DNA of 64,000 nucleotides, taken from NCBI GenBank assembly GCA_030407085.1, contig CM059587.1:107679501-107743500 (forward strand), given 5' to 3'. The notes beneath the pieces were generated by a model. It worked only from the letters and a program-made list of their open reading frames with translations, did no database searches and was not told where the DNA came from. Shown in pieces: positions 25,941 to 38,355 of the stretch; the first letter of the stretch is position 1, and every line of letters starts with the position of its first letter. The DNA is from Trichopria drosophilae. Lineage: Eukaryota > Arthropoda > Insecta > Hymenoptera > Diapriidae. Made by a program: the position numbers and the translations under genes.

Positions 25941-28900
25941 AAATCCAACTTCGGCAATGACGTTCCACCCACTCGTCCCCACTCCGCCATTCTGCGCGGG
26001 AATGATAATACACAAGAGTATGCGGATATGGGAGACAAAAAAGGATTATTCCCGGAAAGACGAAAGGAGAATTACGTGACGATCGATGCTTGCGAGGCAA
26101 CGGAGCAAAGAGCTCGTTTCCCTCCATCTCACTCACTCCTTTCGTGCAGCTTCTCGTGCAACTGAACGCGCCCATAATGGCGGATATACCCCGCTATATA
26201 TTCCCGCTGGAAATGCGTTTCGCTTCGATAGAAATTCGTTATCGAGAACTCGCGTTCCTGCTAGGTTATGCGCGCCGTCGTCAATACACGACATCGCCTT
26301 TATTGAAAGCTGAAAATGTATTCTGGATTCTATGCGCGGGCGTCTGTGGGTTCCGCTGCCCCTTGTCGGAAGACAATGTGCGCAAAGTCGGGAAAAACAG
26401 GCGTGTCTGAGCTCCTCCGGTTTATACGGATTCGACAATCGGATGTGGGGAGATTGCTTATGTGTTATTTGTCGCCATTGTGATTTTCTGATTATCAGCT
26501 TTTTGAGGTGGGTGAAAGTGGTTCTCCGTTTTGTTCGGGGCTTTCGGAATAGACCTGTTCTTAGTGTGCTTTCCCACTCAAATTCGATTGAATCACTCTA
26601 TTACATGAATGGCTGTAATACGCGGTGTTTTTTTACTGGTAACACAAATTGAATACGCTCATTGAAGGACGTTTATTCAAGCGCAATGTGGTAATTGTTT
26701 CTTTAACCTAATGTTTCGATGTTTCGCTATATAGCCTGACTCAGGAAACTTTTAACAATGTTCCTTGGATATTTGGTTAAGAATTGCTGATCTGATAATA
26801 AGAAAGTGTTGGTAGGAAGTTGTCGAGTCTGATGATCATGCTTATGAACATTGGCAACTGTTAGCGTAAAAAACTATTTCCGGACTATTATCCATTACTA
26901 GATGACTATCTATCGATGACAATAAGTCACTACCCTTCGAAACGACTGTCAATTCTCATGTCAGTCATCCAATGAACTTATACCGTTATATTAGTTTGCC
27001 AAACCTAGTTGCGATTATCTGCCAATATACTCAGGTCATTATAATAACGAACAAAAAGACACTAGAGCTATTGTTATCGTAGATTATTCCCTGACCATTT
27101 TAAAGGGTTAGAAATAGTTTACAATAGTCCTCCCTTTTTTTATCTTTCCTTATGTTATATACTCTCCTTAAGTCGTGTGTTTCCATCCTCGCAAGTTATA
27201 TTCTTTTCGTCGCATATTCTCCCAATCTCGTAGTGGCAGATAGGGGAATATATACTTTAAGAGAAAAAACAGTTGTCATTGTAGCTAAAATGTACAACTT
27301 AAGATGAGCACTCTTCCAAGCAGGATTACCTGACTATTTCAGACCAACAATTTATAAATCATACAGTGCTCACTTTGAAGTGGGCATTAATTACGAATTG
27401 TGTCCTCTCAAAATTCCTTGTGGAAGAATCGAATCTCGATGGATTGAAGCATGTGCCGTTCGTAAAATTTCGCTCCTAATTTATAAAATTAGACTCTTAA
27501 AGAAGTGGAGAAAAAATACTCCAACAATACCTAAATTCTATGATTATCAACTTTACATCAACTTCAGCCCAGTTTCTCCATTAAAAAGAATATTTTTTAA
27601 GTTTTCAAAGACATCTTTCCTACCAATTTCAATTGTTCTTTATTGATCCCCATCGAGAAAAATGCAAAAAAGGGTAATTTATGTAAACATTTTGCAAATT
27701 AAAATAAAAATGCCATGATTTTTAAGTATTTTTTTTTTTAATTTTCCATCTTTCTCCACTAAAAGACATTATAATCAATTAAATGCATATACAACATATG
27801 ACCCAGATTATTGAATATAAAGAATAATCTAGCGGAATATTTGTATACTATTTTGCCAAATTTTTGCGCAAATAATTGTTTTGCTATTTTTTCGACGGGA
27901 ATTAATAGAGCATACTTAATATATAAGAAAATAGCAGAACCGGTGTAAAAAAATGTTTTTAATGGAGAAACCGAACTGAATTTGACGTACCTACTTTTCT
28001 CATTTAGGAATGAAAAGGGTTAAATTAAATATATTAATCGCTCCGATCAGGAATTAATTGAGCGAATGATTATTAGTGATGGCAAATCTGAATGTCCAGT
28101 TTATTATCCTAGAGCATCATCAAGAAGTAATCGGCCTTGATGAAATTACCCGAATAATATAACATTCGGACCTCCTAAAGGAAGCTCTTACGGTATGGAT
28201 AATGATCAAGTTCTAATATTTCTCTTCTCCTTTTCTGTTATACATCCTTATTGTAATGAGCAATTAATTTAAACGCCCACTACTCTAAAATCATAATGCT
28301 TATACAAGTAATATGACTGTTTTAATGAAAACGGTTTGCAACACTCAGGGCGAGATGTATTCATCCACAAATGATAGCAAAACACGTTCCAGATGTTGGC
28401 CATATGTAATTTTCAACACCATATGATATCAAATAATAAAATGGAACATGTCATTGGTGGTTTTGTGTGATTTACTAAAACATACAATTGCGTTCGTCAA
28501 TGTACATATAATTACACTACACATGACACCATACCACTTCGTCAAGGTCATGCTTAATTCGCTATTGCTTCCATTCTTTCTTAACAGAAAATGCAGCAGC
28601 ATTATACGGTGACTTGTAAAGTATTATTTACGAAAATGCAGTTTTTAAATTTAAATGCAAAAGAACTCCAAACAGATACGAAGCCATTGTCTGCAAATGT
28701 CGAAGTCGAATTTCTCCGCAACGAGTATAGTCTTTTCTATTGTACTTCTTATCTCATTCATGCTATTCTAATGCTCGTTCTGCAACTAAAAATAATTTTC
28801 TCGTATGAATGACCGGTAAAATATGCCGAGGCAACCCAAATTTGAACGAATTATTTATGTAATAATGATTGAGGACAATTATCTTTTCAGTTATTCGACA

Positions 28901-29581
28901 TGGATTCAATATATTACAGAATTATTCCAAGCGTAAATGGAGTAACGGCATTTTTTCATCTAGTACAGATTGATATCGGTGAATACGATGTTCTTGTCGA
29001 TAATCCCTATGGAATACGTATGTGTGGATCGATCTTTAGAATATATACGCGGGTCAACGATGCGATTACCCTCCCTCTTCTAACTGCATCGCTGAGCGTG
29101 AAGATCAAACGTACGGATCCTGTCACCCTCTGACTTAGTAAAAGATAAATGTTCCCGGATCTTTCCACACGTTGTACTTTGCTTGGCAGACGATGAATTT
29201 TCCCACAGAAATTCAAATTCGGTCCCTGCACTAGATCTTTTATTTCTCGAAGGTCAGACGTAGCAATAATGCATCTGAATATATCTATTGTGTCGTTGCT
29301 CTGTTTATTTTCAATATGATCGAAGGCTTTATCTCTAGACTTATCTAATCGTGTTAACTTTCTTGTTCTTAAGTGGCGAAACCGGATTAAGATCTCCGAA
29401 CCGCGACGTAAATGTAAATTTCGTTGTATAAAGAGGGCTTTTAGTTCCGTCACGGTAGAAAATGCTGATAAGGCATATCGCACAAATTCCTCAGCCGCAC
29501 AAAAGCGCAAGAATAAAAGGGAAACAATAGTTTGCAGAGATGAAAGGATGAGAGAAGTCAAGGAGTCGTCCGACTACTTAC

Positions 29582-29844
29582 CAAGCCTCTTTGAAATCTC
29601 GCTGTTGTGCATCTTCGGATTTTCTTGTGCGATCTTTTTGCGCTGGGAACGAGACCAAACCATAAACGCGTTCATAGGCCTTTTTATGTGATCCACCTGA
29701 ATCCTTTTGGCCGAGCCTAGGGGACTACCCAGGCCGACCCCCATCGCACCAACCGCAGCGCCGCCCGCGGGCGATGCCACCGACAATCCCTGCATACCTC
29801 GCAAGGTATCCGTGAAGGGACTGTCGCACATGTTGCCACCGGCT
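29582..29844 (-). CDS. Sox21b: Sox21-like exon 2: N-terminus and first half of HMG box
   Basis: 263 nt coding from the third base of codon 2 to the first base of Gly90. The acceptor is a T-rich tract ending TTTTTCAG at 29847-29845, and the donor is CTTG followed by GTAAGT at 29581-29576. Residues 3-52 are a short Gly/Ala/Ser-rich N-terminus ([19 protein letters not shown]...). The HMG box starts at about residue 53: [15 protein letters not shown], then [20 protein letters not shown]. This holds the minor-groove wedge region (Phe62-Met63) and the SoxB hallmark around RPMNAFMVW. An internal ATG (Met7, 29831-29829) would be the first start if an alternative, non-coding first exon were used. Confidence 0.95.
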
Positions 29845-31626
29845 CTGAAAAACAAATTAAAAGTGAATTAAGCTCCTTGTTAACAGTAAAATGTCAACTA
29901 ATTTAAAACTTATCTCTATTATGGTCTACGAATATCACTTATGGTTAAGTAGGGTAAGTCCAAAATCTATTCTGGAGTTAAATTAGTGTTGTCTTGGTTA
30001 GGGTTGTAAACACATACCAGATCAAGACCAAGACCAAAACACCGGATTTTCAACAAGTTTTCCTTGCTCTTTTGATAATTTTTTACAATATGTATAATAA
30101 TATAGAAGTCTACATGGAAAATATTTTACGCTGCGACAGGCTAATATTATGGTGCGACAGCAAAATTGTGGTGCCGATATGGCTATGACGTCAGTATTAC
30201 CTTGCGACGGCATAACGACCTCAGCATAAGCATTTGTTGTGCTAGCACAAGCGCTTTCCTACAATACAATAGCGAAAACGTATATATAATTAACGTGATG
30301 TTACGGTAAGGCAAGGTTGCCAACACCACGCGTTAGGCAATGGCAATTCAAAAATTATTTTCCGTGTATTGTAAGAAATTTCATTTTCTACTTCTATGGG
30401 GCCAGGAATCACTTTAGTGTTTCATGGGTATTATAATTGTTGCTCAAACAACTATATTTGTCGAATGTTTTTAAAGTATTTTTAATAATTATTAAAAATT
30501 CCACGAAAAAATCGAGTAGGGTGCTGCCAAAAATCTGTACATAATATATTAACCTGATAACGTTCTAAGGAGCTCCTTAAAGTGTCCATATATCCACCTT
30601 TATTGCCCTTCTAACTGCCTTGAAGGTTCCTGCGCCCTAAGGATAGTAATACGACAAAAAGGTTTGACATTTTGACGTTCTATGGACAGCCTGAAGACGT
30701 CTTTATAAGGCAGGCGGATGTAATGAGGCGTTGTTAAAAATCTGAACCCGGAGTGAAAAGGAATTTATTCGTTTTGTAAAATTATATATTATTTTTTGTT
30801 AATACTGTATAACTGATGATAATTTACCGCTTAAAAAATATAAATTGATATAAAACTACCGTGATAAATCATTAAATAATAAAGTTAAATATAATAACGT
30901 TTCCAATACAAAAACTGAACTTAAATGTTGACCTTCTATAATTTCAAAAATCGGAATGTTCCGGAAATATACAATCGCAATACAATTTTAGATGTTTTGT
31001 GACAACTTTAGGGGCCTTAGACATTTTCTTTCTACAGATCCTAATTTCAACATGAGACATGACATCTTGAATTTATTTTTAAAAATTTGTTGTTTGGTTT
31101 TCGTTAATCAGGAAATCTCATTTTATAATTGAAGCAACGGGAGAATATAAGTATCTAACTAAGTACGAGTTTCACTAGGATTAAAACGTATTGTTTTAAT
31201 CAAAGTGATTATATGTAAGCTGACACAAAAATGCTAACACTAGAATATACATTAAATCCAGAACAAATAACTGAAAAGCATAATTGAACTTAATTAACTT
31301 AAGTCATAAATTATGGAAGATTTGGAAGATATTAAAAAATAATTGAAATTTGTTAATCCATTGGTTTCAAACCTATCGAACCTAACATTTAAAACAATCA
31401 AAATGATGTTTCCAAACCGTCGGACACAATTCCTGAGTATAACTGGACCAAAATGAAAAATTAATAATTAGCGAACCCAAAATTCTCAAAGTAATTTTTT
31501 TAGAGAATTCGCAGAATCGGTAACTTAATAAGCTTTATCGGCTCAAATGTGTTGAATTTTTAAAACTTATTTGTATTTTCGATTATTAGCGTCCGATCAA
31601 AACATCGCACAAATTGTCATTATTTA

Positions 31627-33258
31627 CTTCGACCCAGACTAAGTCTGGACGAAGTATTGAATTTGGTCACTTCGGGCATAAAAATTACCCTATAGTTTTT
31701 CATCAAATGTCGAAGTTTCAGACCTTAAGGAACCCAAATCAACAATAAAAAAATTTGTGTCCGTGATCTTGTACGTACGTACGTCCCGTTTTTTTTTTGT
31801 CTCGCGATGACTCGCGAACGGATAAGCGTATTAACATAAATTTTATTTTAAAATACGCGTCTTGGCATAACTTAGATCTGATTAGATTTTGGCGCAGATC
31901 CATCCGTCCATTACTAACAAAAATTAGCCCCAATTAAGTTTCTTCGTAGTTTTTTTGCATTTATTTTGAAACATACAAATTTTATTACAAAAGATAGAGC
32001 ATTAAATTCTCTACAAAAAAGGTTTGCATGCATTTTCTCCATAAGTTCTTTTACGCTCTTGATACGAAAATAACTATTTCAATAAATCTAAAAGTTGTCT
32101 TATAAATATCTAAAAGATTTCCGTTTAAGATCTTTTCGACACTTTCACGATATCTTTGACGAATTATATGTATATATATGTATATATAAGATCATAATAA
32201 TACAGACAGGAATTAGTAAAACATAGCAAGCATGTGATATGCATCCAATAGTCTATTACAATACAAGTGCATAAAGTAAGGGTTTTACAAGTATTATTTA
32301 TATTCTGCTGGCCTGTCGTCGGTGTCGAAGTTTTAAATACGCCCATTTTCAATTTTACATCGACTCAGGCCATAGTTGTAAATCATTTTCAATTTTCATA
32401 CATATAAGATATGTATTGACTATAGACTTTATTCTTGTAACATATCTATCAAAGCCTCTTGCATTTATTTTGAAACATACAAATTTTAATAAAAAATTTT
32501 TCAAACAAAAAAGATAGAGCATGAAATTCTCTACAAAAACAGTTGTATCCATTTTCTTCCTAAAGTCAACGATAATGCCATAAAAACTGGTTTAAAATGC
32601 TTAAGGTTATTTTCATATCAAGGACGTAAAAGAACTTATGCGCCCGTGATCACCGCGCCCGAGGGGCTGGCGAAGACTACCCCAGGGGGGTATGGGGTCG
32701 AAACGTCGAAATTTGATGAAAAACTATAGGGTAATTTTTTTGCCGAGATGACCAAATTAAATACTTTTTCAGACAATAATCTTAAGCATTTTAAACCAGT
32801 TTTTATGGCAATATCGTTGACTTTAGGAAGAAAATACATGCAACCTTTTTTGTAGAGAATTTCATACTCAATCTTTTTTATTTAAAACATTTTTTAATCA
32901 AATTTATATTTTTACAAAATAAATGCAAAAAACTACGAAGAAACTTAATTGGTGCTAATGTTTTTTAGTAATGGACGGATGCATCTGCGCCAAAATCTAG
33001 TCAGATGTAAGTTATGCCAAGACACGTATTTAAAAAAAATTATGTAATTACGCTTATCCGTACGCGAGTTATCGCGAGTCAAAAAAGATGAACGTATGGA
33101 CGTACGTATGTACAAGATCACGGACAACAATTTTTTTATTGTTGAATTGAGCTGCTTAGGGTCTGAAACTCGACATTTGATGAAAAACTTTAGGGCAATT
33201 TTTATGCCCGAAGTGATCAAATTCAATACTTCGTCCAGACCTAAGTGCGCGGTCGAAG
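31627..33258. mobile_element. TA-flanked element with ~400 bp inverted termini
   Basis: Left end TA-CTTCGACCCAGAC, right end GGTCGAAG-TA. The two termini read inward as diverged reverse complements for roughly 400 bases (shared words include TTGTCCGTGATCTTGTAC-like and GATAAGCGTA). The middle carries a unit also found at 37519-38355. Short frames exist, including one ending GVVFASPSGAVITGA (32839-32636), but no transposase was recognised. It is one of at least three family members in the window (also 37519-38355 and 51924-52260). Confidence 0.7.
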
Positions 33259-34929
33259 TAATAAAATTTTATTGATAAAATTAGTATTCAGGATTAATTA
33301 GCGAAATAATTTCATATGTACTAACTTTCTGACGTTTCAAAATAAAATTGTTTATGATATAACGAAATTACTAGTATATGTAGTTATATATGTATTACGT
33401 TAATAATACTTATATTACAGTCATTAAGAACAAGAAAGGTATTTTAAAAGTACTCTTTTAAGCAAATAAATTATTGTAAATAAAAAGACTAAAAACTTAA
33501 TTCTATTACTTACATGTCGTTTACGATCATGAAAATCACAATTCAGTCTAAAACTGTATATAACTGATTGTTTACATCAAAAGTATTAATGCATTTTTCC
33601 ACACAGTTATTTAGCTATTATAATATTATGTTTTATATTTCATATGGTACACGCGGTTATTCTAGAACTTGATTTTATAATTATTCAGCCATTTTTCAAA
33701 ATAAAAATAGTTTCCGATTCTGACCACGTGGAACCAGAAGTTCATCCGAAATATTTTCTGTTTTTGCTTCATGTATTTATTATAGGCTGTCAAATGGGTA
33801 AATGATGTTAAAGCCAAATATTAAAATAAAAAATACTAAACGGAAGTCTATAAAAAGTAAATATGAAAAAATACATATTGATAAGATTCAAAAGATTTTT
33901 AAAAAATTACGAAATATTAATTGTTTATACTTTTACATATTTATAGATTTTTGTTATCATAACCGACTGATATTGCAAAAAGCTGACTGAAGTTTTTGAA
34001 AACTTTTGTGAAAAGAACCCTTTAAAAGCGTTTTTAAAAATTCTTAATAAGTATAGGGTCATTCGTTAATATCTTACTAATTCTGTAGTCAGTTTTAAAT
34101 TTGTTAAACAAAAATGATTTAATTTTAAATTACTATAAAATTCCATTTGCTTGTTGGGTAAACAACTGTGCGATAGGGTGAGCACTAAACTGCGCTGTTG
34201 ATGCGTTTAATCAATATCTACATTTCTATTATATTCGCGTGTATAACCTCAATACATTCCTGCACATTTACTGCGTCAGTGTATGCCATATTTGGACTAT
34301 AAAAGTAAAATAAAAATTAGAATTAAATACAAAATTATAAATAATATAAACATAAAAATTGCTTTTAATATTATTGATTACCCTGCAAATTCAAAGAATA
34401 TTATTGCATTTCGTAATATATTGTATATTTTGAGTTAAAACAGGTAAAAAATAAACAACAGAGAAAATAATGTGATAACAAATTTCATTTTAAAATATAT
34501 AAATTGTATTGAACTTATTTAATCTTTTTAGTTTGATTAAAAAAATAAAAAAATTCTTTTTTATAAATTTATTTCTTATAATTGTTTTTTTTTCAGTTTT
34601 ATTAATTTCAACGTTTAGTTTGTGTTTCTTTTAATACTTTCCGATATGGTGTCAAGAACTTTTTCTTTTCACTCTTTCATTATGTTTTGTTTACACCAAG
34701 TTTTTTGTATTACGTAGTGATGATAATCTTTGGTATTAGAAATGTGTAATATTACCTATATTTTGATACATGTGTGTAAAATCGAATTTCACGCATATGC
34801 GTGTCAGAAAATATAGTTATTAATCTGCATTTTATGCGTACAAGTAAACAAATTATAAAAAATAATGTTTTCTTTTATAATAAATGTAATACTGATTCCA
34901 CTACACGATAAAAAAAGCTTATAACATCC

Positions 34930-35420
34930 GTTTCGAAGTTACTTGAGTTGCTGATTACGGATTCAAACTGAGTTTTTGAAGATTCAAAATGGTGGATCTA
35001 ATATGCCTACCAAAAAATAAAAATCTTGTCAATTGTGTTAAAAATTGGTACATTATTATTCTTTCGAGTTGCTGTTTACGAGTCAAACCTCAGATTTTCA
35101 CAATTTCAAATAGCAAGCTCAATATGGGGGACAGATAATATTTGCAGCAGAAAAGTTATAAATTACACGAGGAATACCTCTTTATATTCTTTCATTATGA
35201 AATTTCATACTCGTGGTCGCCAGATTGAGTCCACCTACTTTTATATATCTACTATAATATATATGTTCAGATATTAATATAGAATCGATTTTAAATTTGT
35301 GACCGTTAACAATACGTTCTGGAGCTTAAAATATCTGGGGAAAACTTTCGATCGCCTGTTCGAATAAGGTTTTTATAATGTTGGATCCAATGTGGTCGAC
35401 CAAAATTTTAAAAAATTGTA
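34930..35420. repeat. Dispersed repeat fragments with an ATGGTGGATCTAATATG-like motif
   Basis: Three diverged phrases of the type 'attcaaaatggtggatctaa' (34983, 35106 and 35380) resemble the interiors of the elements at 4216-5439 and 12910-14113. They are likely the remains of the same family. Confidence 0.5.
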
Positions 35421-36571
35421 GTTTTGACTCGTATTCGGTATGCAGGTGCTTTTGTCGTTGATATTTTATGTGTAGTAAAAATGTAGGATTAAAAGAATTA
35501 AATTGACAAACTAACATGAGAAAGTTTCTAGTTTATTTTTGGCGTCGAAATAAACTACATCGAAAGAAATATCTAGGTTGTGGAGTGTGAGTATGCGTAC
35601 TGCTGCAGTAAGAGGATGGAGTCGAGGCAATGCAGCCCAACATAATTGGATGTCTTTTGGGCATGGTTTATGGTCAAATGCCTTATATATCTTATCGTAA
35701 TAGAAAATCTAAATATTTCTGTTGGTGTCATTTAAAAAATGAATATTTCGTAAAATGAACCAAAAGTTAATACAAATAAACATCAGGAACTCGACTCGTC
35801 GAAATGTAAAAAAGTATCTCCACCATCACAATTTCTAGTTCTACGTCCAAAAACTCAGGAATCGACGAAATAAAAATCGATCAATTAAAAAAATTTCTCT
35901 GTCGGTTGAATCTCGTCGAGAACATATCCGAGAGGGCCCGGGGTCTGCCAGAGTCGCCTCGAGGCCGCAGTGCATCAAGTTTAATCCGTGAAAGTAATCC
36001 ATCGGTACATAAATAAGGGCGCGTCTTACCCGTGGAATTTGACAAGCGCAAAAAGCGGTGTCAAGCTTCCATTGTTGTCGTGCGCGAAGGAGCTACTGGC
36101 ATCAGGGGCCGTCAAGCAGAAGCAGCAGCGTCAGAAGCTTCTTCGAGGCTGATCTCACGAATCGATGGCGTCTCAAACGTCACGAGCAGAGAAACGAAAT
36201 AAGCACCCGAGCGCGTCCCGACGACGGCTCCTCTGCTCTCATTGTCCTTCGAGGAAAATTCGAGCGATATGCCGATCCGTTTGTTCGACGTCGGAACAAT
36301 GGCGGACCGTAGCTGTGACAATGCTACGTGAACAATACCATCCACGCATGGAACAATAGACGCCTGCGCGATCAAGGAAAGACACTTTTTTAACCCTGGA
36401 CTACAGATAAGGTCAGATAAAACAAATGCAAATGTGCTGGTAATATCGACAAATTGCGACATAGCTAACGAATCAATCGAGGTGAAACTATTTAAGTTAC
36501 GCACTCCTATAATTTGTCTTTAGTGCGCAATACTAAAAAATTTTACTTAGAGAAAAGGTTAATTTTACTCA

Positions 36572-37416
36572 CACGGAAAGGAAGAAACACGACTGAGTCC
36601 TGTCTACGCAGCACTGGTTACTGCGTGGCCGGTTCGCAAATACTTTCTATTTCAACTCGCTATAACTCAGTCAATTTTGAGAATTTTGAAACGAATAAAA
36701 AATGAAATTGTTCGTTACAGTTTCCCAGATCTAGTGCACTAAGAAAAAATGATATATCTTAATAAATGAAAAAAGTTATTAATTTTTTAATGCAGAACTG
36801 CGAAATTTGTGTTTTTATACATTCAGGCGCTTCGTTTATCGAGCGAATTTCAAGCATCCGAAAACTTTCAGCGAGAAAGTTGTTCATTAAGGTATGAACA
36901 AATTTTCTGAAAAGTTTCATCTCCATTGCATTATTAGTTTAAAAGTAATGAATGTTTAATGTTGGTTGTGGCCTTGCGCGCATCGCCGTGGCACACATGA
37001 CGCGCTGGCCGTCGGCCGCTACCTATTTTAAGCATTCATTAATTTTAAAACTATTAATGAAATTGAGATGAAACTTTCCAGAAAATTTGTTCATACCTTA
37101 ATGAACAACTTTCTCGCGGACAGTTTTCGGATGCTTGAAATTCGCTCGATAAACGAAGCGCCTGAATCTATAAAAACACAAATTTCGCAGTTCTGCATTA
37201 AAAAATTAATAACTTTTTTCATTTATTAAGATATATCATTTTTTCTTAGTGCACTAGATCTGGGAAACTGTAACGAACAATTTCATTTTTTATTCGTTTC
37301 AAAATTCTCAAAATTGACTGAGTTATAGCGAGTTGAAATAGAAAGTATTTGCGAACCGGCCACGCAGTAACTAGTGCTGCGTAGACAGGACTCAGTCGTG
37401 TTTCTTCCTTTCCGTG
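36572..37416. mobile_element. 845 bp foldback element: two ~390 bp inverted arms and a ~60 bp GC-rich loop
   Basis: Left arm 36572-36962 begins CACGGAAAGGAAGAAACACG; right arm about 37022-37416 ends CTTCCTTTCCGTG. The arms match nearly throughout with a few differences (for example 'actggttact' against 'agtaactagt'). The loop around 36965-37020 is GC-rich (gcgcgcatcgccgtggcac). Flanks give no clear target duplication. If transcribed as part of intron 1, it would form a very long double-stranded RNA. It abuts the family fragment at 37519. Confidence 0.85.
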
Positions 37417-37518
37417 CAGTTTCCGTAGCCAAAGAATTGGTTGCCTCAAACAACTCACTGCCGTGTGCTGAGATTTAGCCAATAAATTGAATGGGAGGGT
37501 TAATCTAACCAACCTCCC

Positions 37519-38355
37519 ATTTTTTTGTCTCGCGATAACTCACTTACGGATAAGCGTAACGGCATAAATTTTGTTTTAAAATACGCGTCTTGGCATAACT
37601 TAGATCTGATTAGATTTTGGTGTAGATAGATCCATCCATCCATTACTAAAAAACATTATCCCCCATTGCGTTTCGTCGTAGTTTCTTGCATTTATTTTGT
37701 AAAAATACAAATTTTATTACAACAGATAGAGCATTAAATTCTCTACAAAAAAGGTTGCATGCATTTTCTCCATAAGTTCTTTTACACTCTTGATACGAAA
37801 ATAACTATTTCAATAAATCTAAAAGTTGTCTTATAAATATCTAAAAGATTTCCGTTTGAGATCTTTTCGACACTTTCACGATATCTTTGACGAATTATAT
37901 GTATATATATTTATGTATAAGATCATAATAATACAGACAGGAATTAGTAAAATATAGCAAGCATGTGATATGCATCCAATAGTCTATTACAATACAAGTG
38001 CATAAAGTAAGGGTTTTACAAGTATTATTTATATTCTGCTGGCCTGTCGTCGGTGTCGAAGTTTTAAATACGCCCATTTTCAATTTTACATCGACTCAGG
38101 CCATAGTTGTAAATCATTTTCAATTTTCATACATATAAGATATGTATTGACTATAGACTATATTCTTGTAACATATCTATCAAAGCCTCTTGGACCTAAA
38201 TATGATTGGACCCCCAAATTTCGGTATAATTTTATAATATAACTGAAAGCTGTTAGTAAACGAACAAGTATTAAGGAATAGCAGACTCTCCACAGGGTCG
38301 AAGTTTCTGAGCGATCGAAGCGAGCGAAGCACCACGACAACACCAGTTTCAAATT
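37519..38355. mobile_element. Fragment of the CTTCGACC-family element (copy 2)
   Basis: 37519-38190 is nearly identical to 31790-32455 of copy 1. The next part (38190-38355: ggacctaaatatgattggac and onward) matches the reverse complement of 51924-52090 in copy 3. It lacks the CTTCGACC termini at its edges, so it is truncated. The minus frame here shares most residues with the frame in copy 3 (SLILVRLL...SYLGPRGFDRYVTRI). Confidence 0.75.

Larger units (their letters stand above)
20372..29581 (-). other. Intron 2 of the Sox gene
   Basis: 9.2 kb, phase 1, GTAAGT...TTGCAG, splitting the HMG box. It holds GC-richer patches at 20640-21060 and 25780-26530, a pyrimidine tract (25850-25940) and a purine-rich GAGAG stretch (22680-22760). 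The longest open frame in the window (23162-22419) opens on TTG, not ATG, and shows no domain. 26550-29570 is plain AT-rich sequence. Confidence 0.8.

Noticed and set aside
29007..29561. 184-codon minus-strand frame just past the exon 2 donor
   Set aside because: It begins on TTG inside intron 2, directly after a strong GTAAGT donor, with no recognisable domain.
36112..36504. 130-codon minus-strand frame in intron 1
   Set aside because: No domain, no ATG-linked splice structure, and it overlaps plus-strand open frames in the same GC-rich patch.
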